Source of the DNA: Natronorubrum aibiense
GTDB taxonomy: Archaea > Halobacteriota > Halobacteria > Halobacteriales > Natrialbaceae
Assembly: GCF_009392895.1 (NCBI RefSeq)
Contig: NZ_CP045488.1
Span: 1,984,001 to 2,048,000 of the forward strand
Direction of reading: 5' to 3'
DNA length: 64,000 nt
Every line of letters starts with the position of its first letter. Positions within the stretch are counted from its first letter, which is position 1. The position numbers and the translations under genes are program-made. Below the pieces are notes generated by a model. The model was given only the letters and a program-made list of their open reading frames with translations, was not told where the DNA came from and searched no databases. Positions 25,839-34,940 of this stretch are shown here, piece by piece.

Positions 25839-26203
25839 TTGTGTCAGGCGATGGGTAATCGCTCCGATTGGTACTACCAGCAACGCTCCTATTGTTATCG
25901 AGCGTATAATCCGTTGAACAGTGACGATAGCGTCCGATTCCGACTCAGTTCAGATCGTTCATTCAGGGAAACGAGAACGAAACTGACGATAACATGTACG
26001 GTGGGGCTACGATCGACGCTCGAGCGAGATTCGCATAACTGGTCGGTGTACGTGACGTTTTCTGGCACCACGGGCGAATCGATGACTGATTACTGCGCGT
26101 GAACTGATTCGAATCGTCTCCCTACTCGGGGTCGATCGATGGACGACGTGTCATTTCGTGGGTGATCCAGGATCCAGCGGGCGGACGAACGACGGCGGCC
26201 GAG
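25839..26203. other. 365-bp gap with no gene seen
   Basis: Only short frames without convincing composition are present between the DUF7511-like gene and the HtrA-like protease. AT content is raised around 25870-26000 and no RNA gene or paired repeat stands out. Confidence 0.5.
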
Positions 26204-27310
26204 CTACTCGAGCGGGGGACGAGTGCCAAGCGTCAGCGAGACCGTCGTTTCGCTCCCGCGTCGCCAGAGATCAATCTCGATTGTGTCGCCCGGACTGGTC
26301 TCGAGATCGAGATACGTCGAGAGGGCGTGGCGGTCGGGGATCGGTTCGCCGTCGATCGCGAAGATGACGTCGCCACCGGTGGGGACCGGTGTTCCGGGCT
26401 GTGGCGGTGTCGCCGCTTCGAGGACGCCGTCGGCGGCTTCGCCGTCGGCGATGTGCGTGACGATGACGCCCATCGCCTCCGGTAGGTGGTTCGCCTCGGC
26501 GATGTGACGATCGACAGTCATGAGGCCGATCCCCATGAACGGATGGTCGTACGCGCCGCGCTCGATGAGTTCGGGGACGACGCGACGGGTGATCGCCGCC
26601 GAGATCGCAAACCCGATACTGTTCCCGCCGCCGGCGTTGATGACGCCGACGACGTCGCCGTCCATGTCGACGAGCGGGCCGCCGCTGTTGCCGGGGTTGA
26701 CGGCGGCGTCGGTCTGAACGACGTTCGAGAACGAGTACTCTCGATTCGGCGGGTTGATGGTTCGGTCGACGCCGCTGACGATGCCTTTCGTCATCGAGCC
26801 CTCGAGCCCGTAGGGATTGCCGATCGCGAGCACCTCCTGGCCGACGACGGGCCACTCGTCGGTCAGCGACAGCGGAGTCGCCGTCTCGGGGATGTGATCG
26901 ACCTCGAGGACGGCGAGGTCGCTGTAGCGGTCGGTGCCGCGCAACCGGGTTCCCGTCCAGTCGCCGTTGATGTACTGAAGATCGATCGCATCGCCGTCGG
27001 CGACGACGTGGTCGTTCGTCACGACGTGGGAGTCATCGATGAGAAAGCCCGAGCCCTGGCCACGACCTTGCTCGCCGGTCGCCGGATCACCGATACCGGC
27101 GACCCGGACCTGCGTGACCGAGTCGATGACAGCTTGATAGATGTCTGTATAAACCGAGCCGTCGGCGACGTTGTCCCGGTCGATCGAGGCAGAGGAACTC
27201 CCTTCCATCGTGGTATCGACTCGGGGTTCCGAACAGCCGGCGATGGCGCCGACGAGGCCGCTGCCGGCGAGGCCGAGAAACCCACGCCGGTCCAGTCGAG
27301 AGTCGTTCAT
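26204..27310 (-). CDS. Tat-exported HtrA-like serine protease with PDZ domain
   Basis: 368 residues from ATG 27310. The Tat lipoprotein signal is DSRLDRRGFLGLAGSG with lipobox AIAGC. The trypsin-like domain has the full triad: VVTNDHVV (His), YSDLAVLEVD (Asp) and NPGNSGGPLVD (Ser). A C-terminal PDZ domain (MGIGLMTVD... GGDVIFAIDGEPI) is the substrate-binding part. HtrA proteins degrade or refold damaged exported proteins. It has its own promoter region and is divergent from pus10. Confidence 0.92.
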   Translation of the reverse strand: MNDSRLDRRGFLGLAGSGLVGAIAGCSEPRVDTTMEGSSSASIDRDNVADGSVYTDIYQAVIDSVTQVRVAGIGDPATGEQGRGQGSGFLIDDSHVVTNDHVVADGDAIDLQYINGDWTGTRLRGTDRYSDLAVLEVDHIPETATPLSLTDEWPVVGQEVLAIGNPYGLEGSMTKGIVSGVDRTINPPNREYSFSNVVQTDAAVNPGNSGGPLVDMDGDVVGVINAGGGNSIGFAISAAITRRVVPELIERGAYDHPFMGIGLMTVDRHIAEANHLPEAMGVIVTHIADGEAADGVLEAATPPQPGTPVPTGGDVIFAIDGEPIPDRHALSTYLDLETSPGDTIEIDLWRRGSETTVSLTLGTRPPLE

Positions 27311-27402
27311 GTCCTGTGATAGGACCCACACCATTTGAACGTCCGGATAGCCGGCCCGGCCGAAGGGAAAACGTGTTACCCGCGGCCGTCCGATTCTCGC
27401 CT

Positions 27403-28782
27403 ATGATTACGGAAGACGCCCGCGCGTTACTCGAGACGGGTGCGGTCTGTGACTCCTGTCTCGGCCGCCCCTTCGCCGAGCGGAGTTTTGGACTCACCAA
27501 CGCCGAACGCGGTCGGGCGCTACGGACGACGGTCGCGATGGCCGACGACGACGACTTCGATCCCGTCGACCCCGAGAAGTGCTGGGTCTGTGAGGGGTAC
27601 TGTGGCACCTTCGACGCGATCGCCGAAACGATCGTCGACGCGCTGGCGGACGTCGACTTCGCCACCTATCAGGTCGGCACCCGTGTGCCGCCGCTGGTCG
27701 AAGAAAACGAACGCCTCCTTCGGGAGGATGCCGGCCTCGAGCCGGACGTCGGCGAACTCCTCAAACAGGAGTGCAACCGCGAGGTCGGCCGCCGCGTCGG
27801 CGCGAAGACGGGAACCGACGTCGACTTCGACCGCCCGGACGTGCTCGCGGTCGTCGACCTCGAGGCCTTCGACCCGCTCGAGGCGATCGAATCCGACGCC
27901 GTGACGAGCCATGCCGTCGACGTGCAGGTCAACCCCGCGTTCGTCTACGGCCGCTATCGCAAACTCGAGCGCGACATTCCCCAGACGGAGTGGCCGTGTC
28001 GAGAGTGCGGCGGGAGCGGCGTCCAACTGGGCGACGACGGCGAAGAGCCCTGTGACTACTGCGGTGGCTCGGGCTACATGTACGATACGAGCGTCGAACA
28101 GGTCGTCCGTCCCCACGTCGTCGACGCCATGCAGGGCGAGGAGGGCACCTTCCACGGCGCGGGTCGCGAGGACGTCGACGCTCTGATGCTCGAGGAGGGG
28201 CGACCGTTCGTCCTCGAGGTCAAGCGGCCGAAAACGCGTGATCCCGACCCTGAGGCGCTCGAACGGGAAATCAACGCGGCCGCCGAGGGTGCAGTCGAAG
28301 TCGAGGGGCTGCGGCTGGCGACCTACGAGATGGTCGAGCGCGTCAAAGAACACGACGCGAGCAAGCAGTATCGCGCCGACGTCGAGTTTGCCGAGCCAGT
28401 CGACGAGGCCGACTTCGAGGCGGCACTCGAAGACCTCACGGGGACGACCGTCGAGCAGGACACGCCACAGCGCGTCGACCACCGACGCGCCTCGCTCACG
28501 CGCGAACGAACCGTCTACGACATCGACGGCGAACTCCTCGAGCCGACGCGGGCCGAGGTCCGGGTCCACGGCGAGGGTGGCCTCTACATCAAAGAACTCA
28601 TCAGTAGCGACGACGGCCGCACGGTCCCGAGTCTGGCCGGCTTGCTCGAGACCGACGCCGAGGTGACGGCGCTCGACGTGATCGGCGTCGAAGGCGAGGA
28701 CGAACCGTTCGAACTCGAGGCGTACTTCCGGGACGAACCGCGAGCCGACGATTCGGACGATACTGCGGAAGCCGCCGACTGA
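27403..28782 (+). CDS. pus10: tRNA pseudouridine synthase Pus10
   Basis: 459 residues from ATG 27403. Pus10 makes pseudouridine 54 and 55 in archaeal tRNA. The N-terminal THUMP part has two zinc pairs (CDSCLGRPF; CWVCEGYC). A CRECGGSG ... CDYCGGSG zinc finger, similar to DnaJ repeats, precedes the catalytic domain, where GREDVDALMLEEGRPFVLEV gives the catalytic Asp. rnhB follows after 50 bp. TrmY (24.3 kb) acts on its product. Confidence 0.93.
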   Translation: MITEDARALLETGAVCDSCLGRPFAERSFGLTNAERGRALRTTVAMADDDDFDPVDPEKCWVCEGYCGTFDAIAETIVDALADVDFATYQVGTRVPPLVEENERLLREDAGLEPDVGELLKQECNREVGRRVGAKTGTDVDFDRPDVLAVVDLEAFDPLEAIESDAVTSHAVDVQVNPAFVYGRYRKLERDIPQTEWPCRECGGSGVQLGDDGEEPCDYCGGSGYMYDTSVEQVVRPHVVDAMQGEEGTFHGAGREDVDALMLEEGRPFVLEVKRPKTRDPDPEALEREINAAAEGAVEVEGLRLATYEMVERVKEHDASKQYRADVEFAEPVDEADFEAALEDLTGTTVEQDTPQRVDHRRASLTRERTVYDIDGELLEPTRAEVRVHGEGGLYIKELISSDDGRTVPSLAGLLETDAEVTALDVIGVEGEDEPFELEAYFRDEPRADDSDDTAEAAD

Positions 28783-28832
28783 GCGGGCGACGAGTCACAA
28801 CGACTTTTATCGCCGCCGCTGAGCCATCTCGT

Positions 28833-29525
28833 ATGCCATTCGGCGTCGATGAGGCGGGGAAGGGACCAGCGCTCGGATCGATGTTCGCCGCAGCCGTCTA
28901 TCTCGAGGATCGAGCAGCGCTCCCCGACGGCATCGCGGACTCCAAACGGCTCACCCCGACACGGCGTGAGGAACTAGCGACACAGCTCCGTGCGGACGAT
29001 CGCATCGCCGTCGGCGTCGCCGAGATCACGACCGCACAGATCGACGAACCGACGACGGATATGAACTCGCTTGCCGTCACGGCCCACGCCGAGGCGATCG
29101 CTGACGTGCTCGCAGACCTCGAGTCCGACGCCCTCGAGGGCGATTCGATTTCGGGACTCTGTGACGCCTGTGACACCGACGCCGACCGGTTCGCTCGTCG
29201 CGTGGCCGACACCTATGCGACCACGTCCACGTTCGAGACGTCGATCGAGTTCGAAATCGACGCCCGCCACGGGGCCGACGACGACTCGAAACTCGTCGGC
29301 GCAGCCAGCATCGTCGCCAAAGTCGAACGCGACGCCCACATGGCTGCTATCGCCGACGAGTATGGCCCGGTCGGCAGCGGCTACCCCAGCGATCCGACGA
29401 CCCGGGCGTTCCTCGAGTCCTACGCCGACGAGCACGGCGACCTGCCGCCGTTTGCCCGCGAGTCGTGGTCGACCTGCGAGACCGTGCTCGCCGAGGCCCA
29501 GCAGACGGGGCTCGGACAGTTCTGA
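28833..29525 (+). CDS. rnhB: ribonuclease HII
   Basis: 230 residues, typical archaeal length. RNase HII cuts RNA in RNA/DNA hybrids and at single ribonucleotides in DNA. The first catalytic motif is GVDEAGKGPALGSM (Lys where most have Arg), the next Asp lies in LCDACDTDADRF near residue 110, and the third in ARHGADDDSKLVGAASIVAKVERD. It lies 50 bp from pus10 and is probably co-transcribed with it. Confidence 0.95.
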   Translation: MPFGVDEAGKGPALGSMFAAAVYLEDRAALPDGIADSKRLTPTRREELATQLRADDRIAVGVAEITTAQIDEPTTDMNSLAVTAHAEAIADVLADLESDALEGDSISGLCDACDTDADRFARRVADTYATTSTFETSIEFEIDARHGADDDSKLVGAASIVAKVERDAHMAAIADEYGPVGSGYPSDPTTRAFLESYADEHGDLPPFARESWSTCETVLAEAQQTGLGQF

Positions 29526-29586
29526 TACGAGTGCCGTCCCGTCGCTTGCGACTGTTTTATAGGCACACTCGACACACGACTGATAC

Positions 29587-30597
29587 ATGCTCGACGTGAT
29601 CGGACTGCTCGGACTCGCCGTGATTGCGACGGCCGTCGTCTGGAAGGGAAGCACGTGGCTCGAGGATTCGGCCAACCGACTTGCCGCGGGCTACGGCGTT
29701 CCGGCGGTCGTTCAGGGTGCAATCATCGCCGCTGCAGGCTCGAGTATGCCGGAACTGGTCAGCGTGCTCCTCGCAACGTTGCTGCACGGCGAGTTCGAAC
29801 TCGGCGTCGGGGCGATCGTCGGCTCCGCCGTATTCAACCTGCTCGTCATCCCGGCCGCGGCAGTGCTCGCGGGCGACGGGCGAATGTCGACGGGCCGCGA
29901 TCTGGTCTACAAGGAGGCGCTATTCTACATGCTCGCGGTCGCTGCCTTGCTGTTGACGTTCTCCTTGGCAGTGATCTACAACCCGCTCGCGGGGGCTGGC
30001 CTGCAAGGAGCCGTCACCCGCCCGCTCGCGCTGTTTCCGCTGTTGCTGTACGGGCTGTACGTTTTTACCCAGTATCTCGATACGACCGAACACGAAGGAA
30101 GCGCTGACGACACGGTCGACCTCGTCTCCGCGTGGCTCTGGTTCGGCCTCGGGCTCGTAGTCATCATCGTCGGCGTCGAAGGCCTCGTTCGGTCCGCGAT
30201 CGGGCTCGGCGAGGCATTCGGCACACCAGCGTTCCTCTGGGGAATGATCGTCGTCGCCGCCGGCTCGAGCGTCCCGGATGCGTTCGTCAGTATCGCCGCG
30301 GCTCGGTCGGGCCGGCCGTCGGTGAGTCTGGCGAACGTGTTGGGGAGCAACGTCTTCGACCTGCTCGTCGCCGTGCCGGTCGGGGTATTGGTCGCCGGTA
30401 CGCTGGCGATCACGTTCGAACACATCGTCCCGATGATGGGGTTTCTGATCCTCGCGACGATCGTCTTCTTTACCGTCGTTAGAACGAACATGTTGCTCTC
30501 GCGGCAGGAAGCGTGGCTGTTGCTCGTCCTGTACAGCCTGTTCGTCCTCTGGCTCGTCGTAGAGAGCATCGGTGTGACGAACGTCGTTCCGACCTGA
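29587..30597 (+). CDS. calcium/cation antiporter (CaCA family)
   Basis: 336 residues, about ten membrane helices. The two alpha-repeats are AAAGSSMPELVSVLLA (near residue 50) and VAAGSSVPDAFVSIAAA (near 225), each followed by the second motif VGSAVFNLLV and LGSNVFDLLV. These form the ion path of Na+/Ca2+ exchangers. Transported ion not known; Ca2+ export in exchange for Na+ is likely. A short DTTEHEGSADD loop joins the halves. It stands alone after rnhB. Confidence 0.92.
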   Translation: MLDVIGLLGLAVIATAVVWKGSTWLEDSANRLAAGYGVPAVVQGAIIAAAGSSMPELVSVLLATLLHGEFELGVGAIVGSAVFNLLVIPAAAVLAGDGRMSTGRDLVYKEALFYMLAVAALLLTFSLAVIYNPLAGAGLQGAVTRPLALFPLLLYGLYVFTQYLDTTEHEGSADDTVDLVSAWLWFGLGLVVIIVGVEGLVRSAIGLGEAFGTPAFLWGMIVVAAGSSVPDAFVSIAAARSGRPSVSLANVLGSNVFDLLVAVPVGVLVAGTLAITFEHIVPMMGFLILATIVFFTVVRTNMLLSRQEAWLLLVLYSLFVLWLVVESIGVTNVVPT

Positions 30598-30681
30598 ACG
30601 TCGTCTCTGCCCTGTTTCCGGGAGGTTGCAGTGGCAGGCAGACCGATTTTATCCCTTTCACCGGTTTTTCCGCCGATTATC

Positions 30682-30801
30682 ATGCCTGTCTGTACGAACT
30701 GCGACAGTCCCGTCTCTCTCGACTTCGCGCGTGTATACGGTGGTGATGGCAGTGTCGACTGGTGCCCGCGCTGTCGAGACGGGCGCCACCACGACGAATA
30801 A
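30682..30801 (+). CDS. 39-residue zinc-finger protein (DUF7563-like)
   Basis: ATG 30682 to TAA 30801 encodes a protein with CTNC near the start, the conserved DFARVYGGDGSVDWC core and CPRC at the end, so a C-x2-C ... C-x2-C finger. It resembles the small haloarchaeal family recalled as DUF7563. A TATA-like TTTTATCC lies about 30 bp upstream (30646-30653), consistent with a near-leaderless start. Role unknown. Confidence 0.7.
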   Translation: MPVCTNCDSPVSLDFARVYGGDGSVDWCPRCRDGRHHDE

Positions 30802-30835
30802 CGAGCAAAACGACGATCAGAGCAGCTGAACGGCG

Positions 30836-32455
30836 CTACTTGTCGGTCAACAGCCGCTGGAGGATGTCCCCGTAGGCCGGTCGGGTGATGAGCACGCCGA
30901 CCAGGACGCCCAGGATGGTGATGATGGCGAAGCCGCGCAGATCACCGAGGCTCAACACGGCCAGCGGCGACATCGCGACGATCGTCGTCGCGGCGGCCGC
31001 GCCGATGACCCAGAATGCCTTGCGGAAGCGGGATTCGAACACCCGCTGTGAGCTGACGTCACCGTCGTCCATCACCTCGTCGGCGATGATGATGAGGTCG
31101 TCCACCCCCGTCCCGACGACCGCGATGAACCCGGCGACGTGTGAGAGATCCAGCGGCATGCGTATCAGCGCCGCAAAGCCGAGCAGGATTACCACCTCCG
31201 CCATCGCGGTGACGATCATCGGTGTCGCGACCCTGACGTCGCTGTAGCGCAGGAAAACCACTCCACTAACCGTCACAACTGACAGCGCACCGATCAGCAG
31301 CGAGTAGAGCTTGAACTGATCCGCGAGCGCCGGCGACAGCGAGAGCGTCTGCTCTTGCTCGAGGTCGAGCGGTGCCGGGAGGGCCCCGGCCTGCAGGTTC
31401 ACCGAGAGCGCTGCCCCTTGCTGTTGGGTCTGTGCGCCCATAACGAAACTCGGGTCGTTCGCCCAGCTTCCGTCGGCCATATTGCTGGCCAACGTCGGAC
31501 CCATACTGTGGGCGTCGACGACCTCGCCGTCGACGACGGTGAGCAGACAGTACTGTTCGTTTTCGTGGTCAAAATTGATCGTCTCACCATCACCGCGGAG
31601 CGAACACTGTCCAACGCCCTCGCCGGTAAAGCCGAGGTCGTTCATTCGGTTCTGGTAGTCTTCTGCGGCGTTACTATCGACCTGCACCGGCACTTCGTAT
31701 CCCGAACCGCGCTCCGACGGACTCGGCGGATCGACCGTTGCGATGTCGTCGCCCGTCAGTACCGTCTCGTTGGTCTGCGTGCCGTTCTCGTCCGGATAGT
31801 AGGCGACCACTTCGACGATCCCGCGCTCCGCGAGCAGTTCGCGGAGTTCGTCGGGGTCCATATCCGGCACTTCCGTGACGATGTAGTATTCGCCGCCGAA
31901 TCTGGCCGACTCGTAGGCGTCACCGCCGGAGAGACCGGCCGCGTTGATTTTCGAGTTGATCGTCTGGATGATCTGCGACCGCGTCTCCGCGGTCACGCCG
32001 TCGCGGATATCGTCGTCAGGATCGACCTCGACGCCTGCTTCCGCGAGCGCCGCGGCAAACTCATCTTCGGACACCTCGTCGGTGAATATCTCGGCGTGGA
32101 CGTTGCCTTCATCGTCGACGCTGACGCGAGCGTTGCCCGTCTCGAGACCGAGTTCCTCGTACAGCGTCTGTTCGATTTCGTTGAGCTGCTGTTGATCGAC
32201 GCTTCCGTCTTCCTCGTTGACCGCGCCGGCGTCGATGTTCTCAGCGGTCATTCCGACGACGGGGGCGCTAATCCGCGTCCCGCCGTCGAGGCCGAGTCCG
32301 TACTCCAAATTGGTCGGATTGTCGTTCTGGCCCTCGACGTAACTGTCGTCGGCCATGATGCCACCGGGGACGAACAGGGCGACGAGTGCGCCAGCGACGA
32401 AGACCACCAGCAGGAGGATCCGCCAGTGCCCTTTGACGAAACTGATCGGTCCCAT
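30836..32455 (-). CDS. secD: protein-export membrane protein SecD
   Basis: 539 residues from ATG 32455. SecD with SecF uses the proton gradient to help pull proteins through the Sec channel and to release them outside. The N-terminal helix (RILLLVVFVAGALVALF), a large extracytoplasmic domain with YGLGLDGGTRI, and a five-helix C-terminal block (from about 370, with VGTGVDDLIIIADE) are all present. It lies downstream of secF, overlapping its stop by one base (TAATG), an order common in haloarchaea. Confidence 0.95.
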   Translation of the reverse strand: MGPISFVKGHWRILLLVVFVAGALVALFVPGGIMADDSYVEGQNDNPTNLEYGLGLDGGTRISAPVVGMTAENIDAGAVNEEDGSVDQQQLNEIEQTLYEELGLETGNARVSVDDEGNVHAEIFTDEVSEDEFAAALAEAGVEVDPDDDIRDGVTAETRSQIIQTINSKINAAGLSGGDAYESARFGGEYYIVTEVPDMDPDELRELLAERGIVEVVAYYPDENGTQTNETVLTGDDIATVDPPSPSERGSGYEVPVQVDSNAAEDYQNRMNDLGFTGEGVGQCSLRGDGETINFDHENEQYCLLTVVDGEVVDAHSMGPTLASNMADGSWANDPSFVMGAQTQQQGAALSVNLQAGALPAPLDLEQEQTLSLSPALADQFKLYSLLIGALSVVTVSGVVFLRYSDVRVATPMIVTAMAEVVILLGFAALIRMPLDLSHVAGFIAVVGTGVDDLIIIADEVMDDGDVSSQRVFESRFRKAFWVIGAAAATTIVAMSPLAVLSLGDLRGFAIITILGVLVGVLITRPAYGDILQRLLTDK

Positions 32456-33339
32456 TACGATCGCACCCCGTGGAACTTGTACCAGCGAAGTAAGCTGAGA
32501 TTGAGCATGTACGTGTTCATCAGGTCGGCCGCGAGACCGACGAAGAGGATGATTCCGATCGATGACAGCAGTTCGACACCGAACAGCCACGCGGCGACGC
32601 CCATCACGAGCATCGCTGCCATCGACGTCACCGTCATCGTAACACCGGTTTCCATCGCGCGGTTGGTACTCTCGTAGAAGTCACCGCTCCGGCGTAAGAT
32701 ATGGTTGTTCAACAGGATGTCCGAGTCGACCGAGTAGCCGATTAACATCAGCAAGGCGGCCACCGTTCCAAGCGAGAGCGAGATCCCGGCGATTGTCATG
32801 AACGCGAGCGGGATCACGAGGTCCGAAAACGCCGAGATGACGATCGCGATCGACGGGACGAACGTCCGAAAGAACAGGAACGTGAGTACGCTCATGCCGA
32901 GAAACGCGGCGGCGAGTCCTAACAGCGCGGTCCGTTGGGTCTCGCTACCGAAACTTTCCGAGATCGTCGACTCGAGCTGGACGATATCGGCGTCACCGTC
33001 CTGTGCTAGGTTCTGTTCGGCCTGGTCGCGCAGCGCCGAGCTATCGGTCGAGCTGAACTGGACGACGTACTGATTCTCCGTATCGGGTGCGGCAACCGCC
33101 TGAATCGACTCCGGTTCCTCGTCGAAGGCGTTCGCGATCTCCGCCTCCGAGGAGGTCGTCTGGACGGTCAGTTCCGATCCGCCGGAGAAGTCCATCCCCA
33201 ACTGGACTGGCGTCCCCGTCGCGAGAAACGAGCCAGTGAGGACGAGCAATGCAACCGCGAGAACGGCAAGCGGCACCGCCGCGAGTTGGCGGTTACTGTA
33301 CCGGGTATAATTGATCTCCGGTACGTCGAAATACCCCAT
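32455..33339 (-). CDS. secF: protein-export membrane protein SecF
   Basis: 294 residues from ATG 33339. Six membrane helices; the SecF motif MDFSGGSELTV follows the first helix, and the helix-4 block has SDSD ILLNNHILRR with the conserved polar residues. Works with SecD as a complex. Its stop codon overlaps the secD start by one base, so translation is coupled. Confidence 0.95.
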   Translation of the reverse strand: MGYFDVPEINYTRYSNRQLAAVPLAVLAVALLVLTGSFLATGTPVQLGMDFSGGSELTVQTTSSEAEIANAFDEEPESIQAVAAPDTENQYVVQFSSTDSSALRDQAEQNLAQDGDADIVQLESTISESFGSETQRTALLGLAAAFLGMSVLTFLFFRTFVPSIAIVISAFSDLVIPLAFMTIAGISLSLGTVAALLMLIGYSVDSDILLNNHILRRSGDFYESTNRAMETGVTMTVTSMAAMLVMGVAAWLFGVELLSSIGIILFVGLAADLMNTYMLNLSLLRWYKFHGVRS

Positions 33340-33456
33340 GTATCGGACCACTGGACGGGGGCCGAAGTAAGCCTTCTCAATTTCTACAGCATGTTTCGGC
33401 CGGAATGTTACTGAAACGACGGTGCGCTAAAGCCGATCGCGCTCGTTATCGTCGGT

Positions 33457-33831
33457 ATGACGTCCGAGTCAGATCGCCACGCCGGTCGATCGGTTTCACA
33501 GTCGGAGCCGCCAGCGGGTGCGGCCGCTGAGCGAGTCGTTGTCTCGTACCCCGCGGACCTCTCTGAGTGGGGACGATTTCAGGTCGAAAAGCCGTCGTTT
33601 CGTGCCTTCTTGCGGAAAACCCGCGACGCGGCGCGTCCGGGCGACGTCTGGGAGGAATTCGTCGGCGTCGGCTGCTGTGGAAACACGTTGGACGTCCCCC
33701 TGCGCGTCGAACGCGTCGACGGTGGCTCCCGAATCGACGCCGACACCGAGATCGACTACGAGGTACGGGACGCGTGCGGACTCGAGGGCAGTTGGCGAGT
33801 CCAGAGCAAGGGCGGCCCAAGCCGGGCCTGA
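33457..33831 (+). CDS. conserved haloarchaeal hypothetical protein
   Basis: 124 residues, soluble, unknown family. The core VVVSYPADLSEWGRFQV leads to FRAFLRKTRDAARPG and a VGVGCCGNTLDVPLRV segment with a double cysteine; the end includes CGLEGSWRVQSKG. The CC pair suggests a metal or redox site. Its TGA stop forms one half of a TGA...TGA duplication that flanks the inverted-repeat element at 33831-33921. The neighbour on the other side converges. Confidence 0.6.
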   Translation: MTSESDRHAGRSVSQSEPPAGAAAERVVVSYPADLSEWGRFQVEKPSFRAFLRKTRDAARPGDVWEEFVGVGCCGNTLDVPLRVERVDGGSRIDADTEIDYEVRDACGLEGSWRVQSKGGPSRA

Positions 33832-33921
33832 TACTGTCGGACAGAACTATTCGAAGATCGGTCGCGCTACTGCGGCCGCTAATTCGCGACCGACTTCTCA
33901 CTGACTTCTGTCCGACAGTAT
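33831..33921. repeat. 91-bp hairpin element with 16-bp perfect terminal inverted repeats (MITE-like)
   Basis: ATACTGTCGGACAGAA (33831-33846) and TTCTGTCCGACAGTAT (33906-33921) are perfect reverse complements; each arm holds CTGTC-N-GACAG, itself a palindrome. Inside, GATCGGTCGCG pairs with CGCGACCGAC around a GCGGCCGC centre, so the whole segment can fold into one long hairpin. The element is flanked by TGA on both sides, consistent with a 3-bp target duplication. It fills the whole gap between two convergent genes and may also act as a bidirectional terminator. Confidence 0.7.
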
Positions 33922-33928
33922 GACTCGC

Positions 33929-34402
33929 TCAGTCCGGCAGATAGCGCACGCTCAACACGCCGTCGTCGATCGCCCGACGAACCTCGACGCGGACGGCTTC
34001 GAGTCGAGCCGCTCGAGCGATCGTCTCGTCGTCCTCGAGGACGTCTGCGGCGGCCGCCTCGACGTCGTCTGCTGGAACGCGGAAGATGTGTATCTCGCCG
34101 GTCCCGGCTCGCTCCTCCTGGATCAACTCGCCGACTTCGGCGCCGGCCGCCAGCTCTTTCGCGTGTTGGGTCGGCTCGAGATCGCTGTCGACCAGTTCGA
34201 TCGCGCATCGGTTTTCGACCTCGATAACCTGCCACGTGACCTCGAGCGGCGGTTCCGGTGCGACGGTCGCCTCGAGGACGTCGTGAACCTCGAGGCCGGG
34301 GTTCGATCCGAGCGTGTGTACCTGTGCAGTCTCGACGTCACGGACGACGGCCGAGTCGGGTTCGGCGTGGGTGACGACGAACGTCCCCGTTGTCTCGCTC
34401 AT
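33929..34402 (-). CDS. DUF5812-like haloarchaeal protein
   Basis: 157 residues from ATG 34402. Starts MSETTGTFVVTHAEPDSAVVRDV, continues with VHTLGSNPGLEVHDVLEATVAPEPPLEVTW in pieces and ends with a coiled, acidic C-terminus. The start pattern matches a conserved haloarchaeal family (recalled as DUF5812); no catalytic motif is evident and there is no signal peptide. Unknown function. A divergent membrane-protein gene lies 123 bp upstream. Confidence 0.65.
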   Translation of the reverse strand: MSETTGTFVVTHAEPDSAVVRDVETAQVHTLGSNPGLEVHDVLEATVAPEPPLEVTWQVIEVENRCAIELVDSDLEPTQHAKELAAGAEVGELIQEERAGTGEIHIFRVPADDVEAAAADVLEDDETIARAARLEAVRVEVRRAIDDGVLSVRYLPD

Positions 34403-34525
34403 AGGTGGTCGTAAGGCACTCGTCGGTTTCCGGGTTTCGGCTTTCGGTCGGCACGTCTCCGCGATCGTTCCCACTGGGCGGGGACCGAACGTGCGCTTAT
34501 GCCGCCGAGCTGCATACGAGTTCGC

Positions 34526-34837
34526 ATGGTCTGTTCGAAACTCCTGAAACTCTGGTACGGCACGAGTGCGCTGTACGGCCTCCTCACGGCGCTTGCCCCG
34601 AAACGGAGCCTGTCGCTGTCGCTGAACTGCTGGAAGCGTAGTTTCGAGAATGTCTCGGAACTCGAGCCGAAACCGTGGTACGTCCGCGCCACTCGAGCGG
34701 CCGGCATCGGCCTGTTCACCGCCGGAATCGCCGCCCTCGCCCTCGAGGAGCGTGCACGTCAGGCAGCCGACAACGACCGTGCGGACGATGTCGACGTCAT
34801 CGAAGTCGACGTCGACGAGGACGAATCGGCCGACTAA
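34526..34837 (+). CDS. small membrane protein with acidic tail
   Basis: 103 residues from ATG 34526. Two hydrophobic regions (YGTSALYGLLTALA; AAGIGLFTAGIAALAL) flank a conserved W-rich middle (LNCWKRSFENVSELEPKPWYVRATR), and the end is a soluble tail DVDVIEVDVDEDESAD. Possible family of small membrane proteins in haloarchaea; function unknown. It precedes pgi by about 100 bp but has its own leader region. Confidence 0.6.
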   Translation: MVCSKLLKLWYGTSALYGLLTALAPKRSLSLSLNCWKRSFENVSELEPKPWYVRATRAAGIGLFTAGIAALALEERARQAADNDRADDVDVIEVDVDEDESAD

Positions 34838-34940
34838 CTCCTTCTTGCGGCTCGAGTATCCGGTTTGCGGGTGACTTCGAGCCGACCGTGGCCGACTGCA
34901 TGACGGAACGCCTTTTGCCCCGGCGGTTGCCTGCTCGCGT

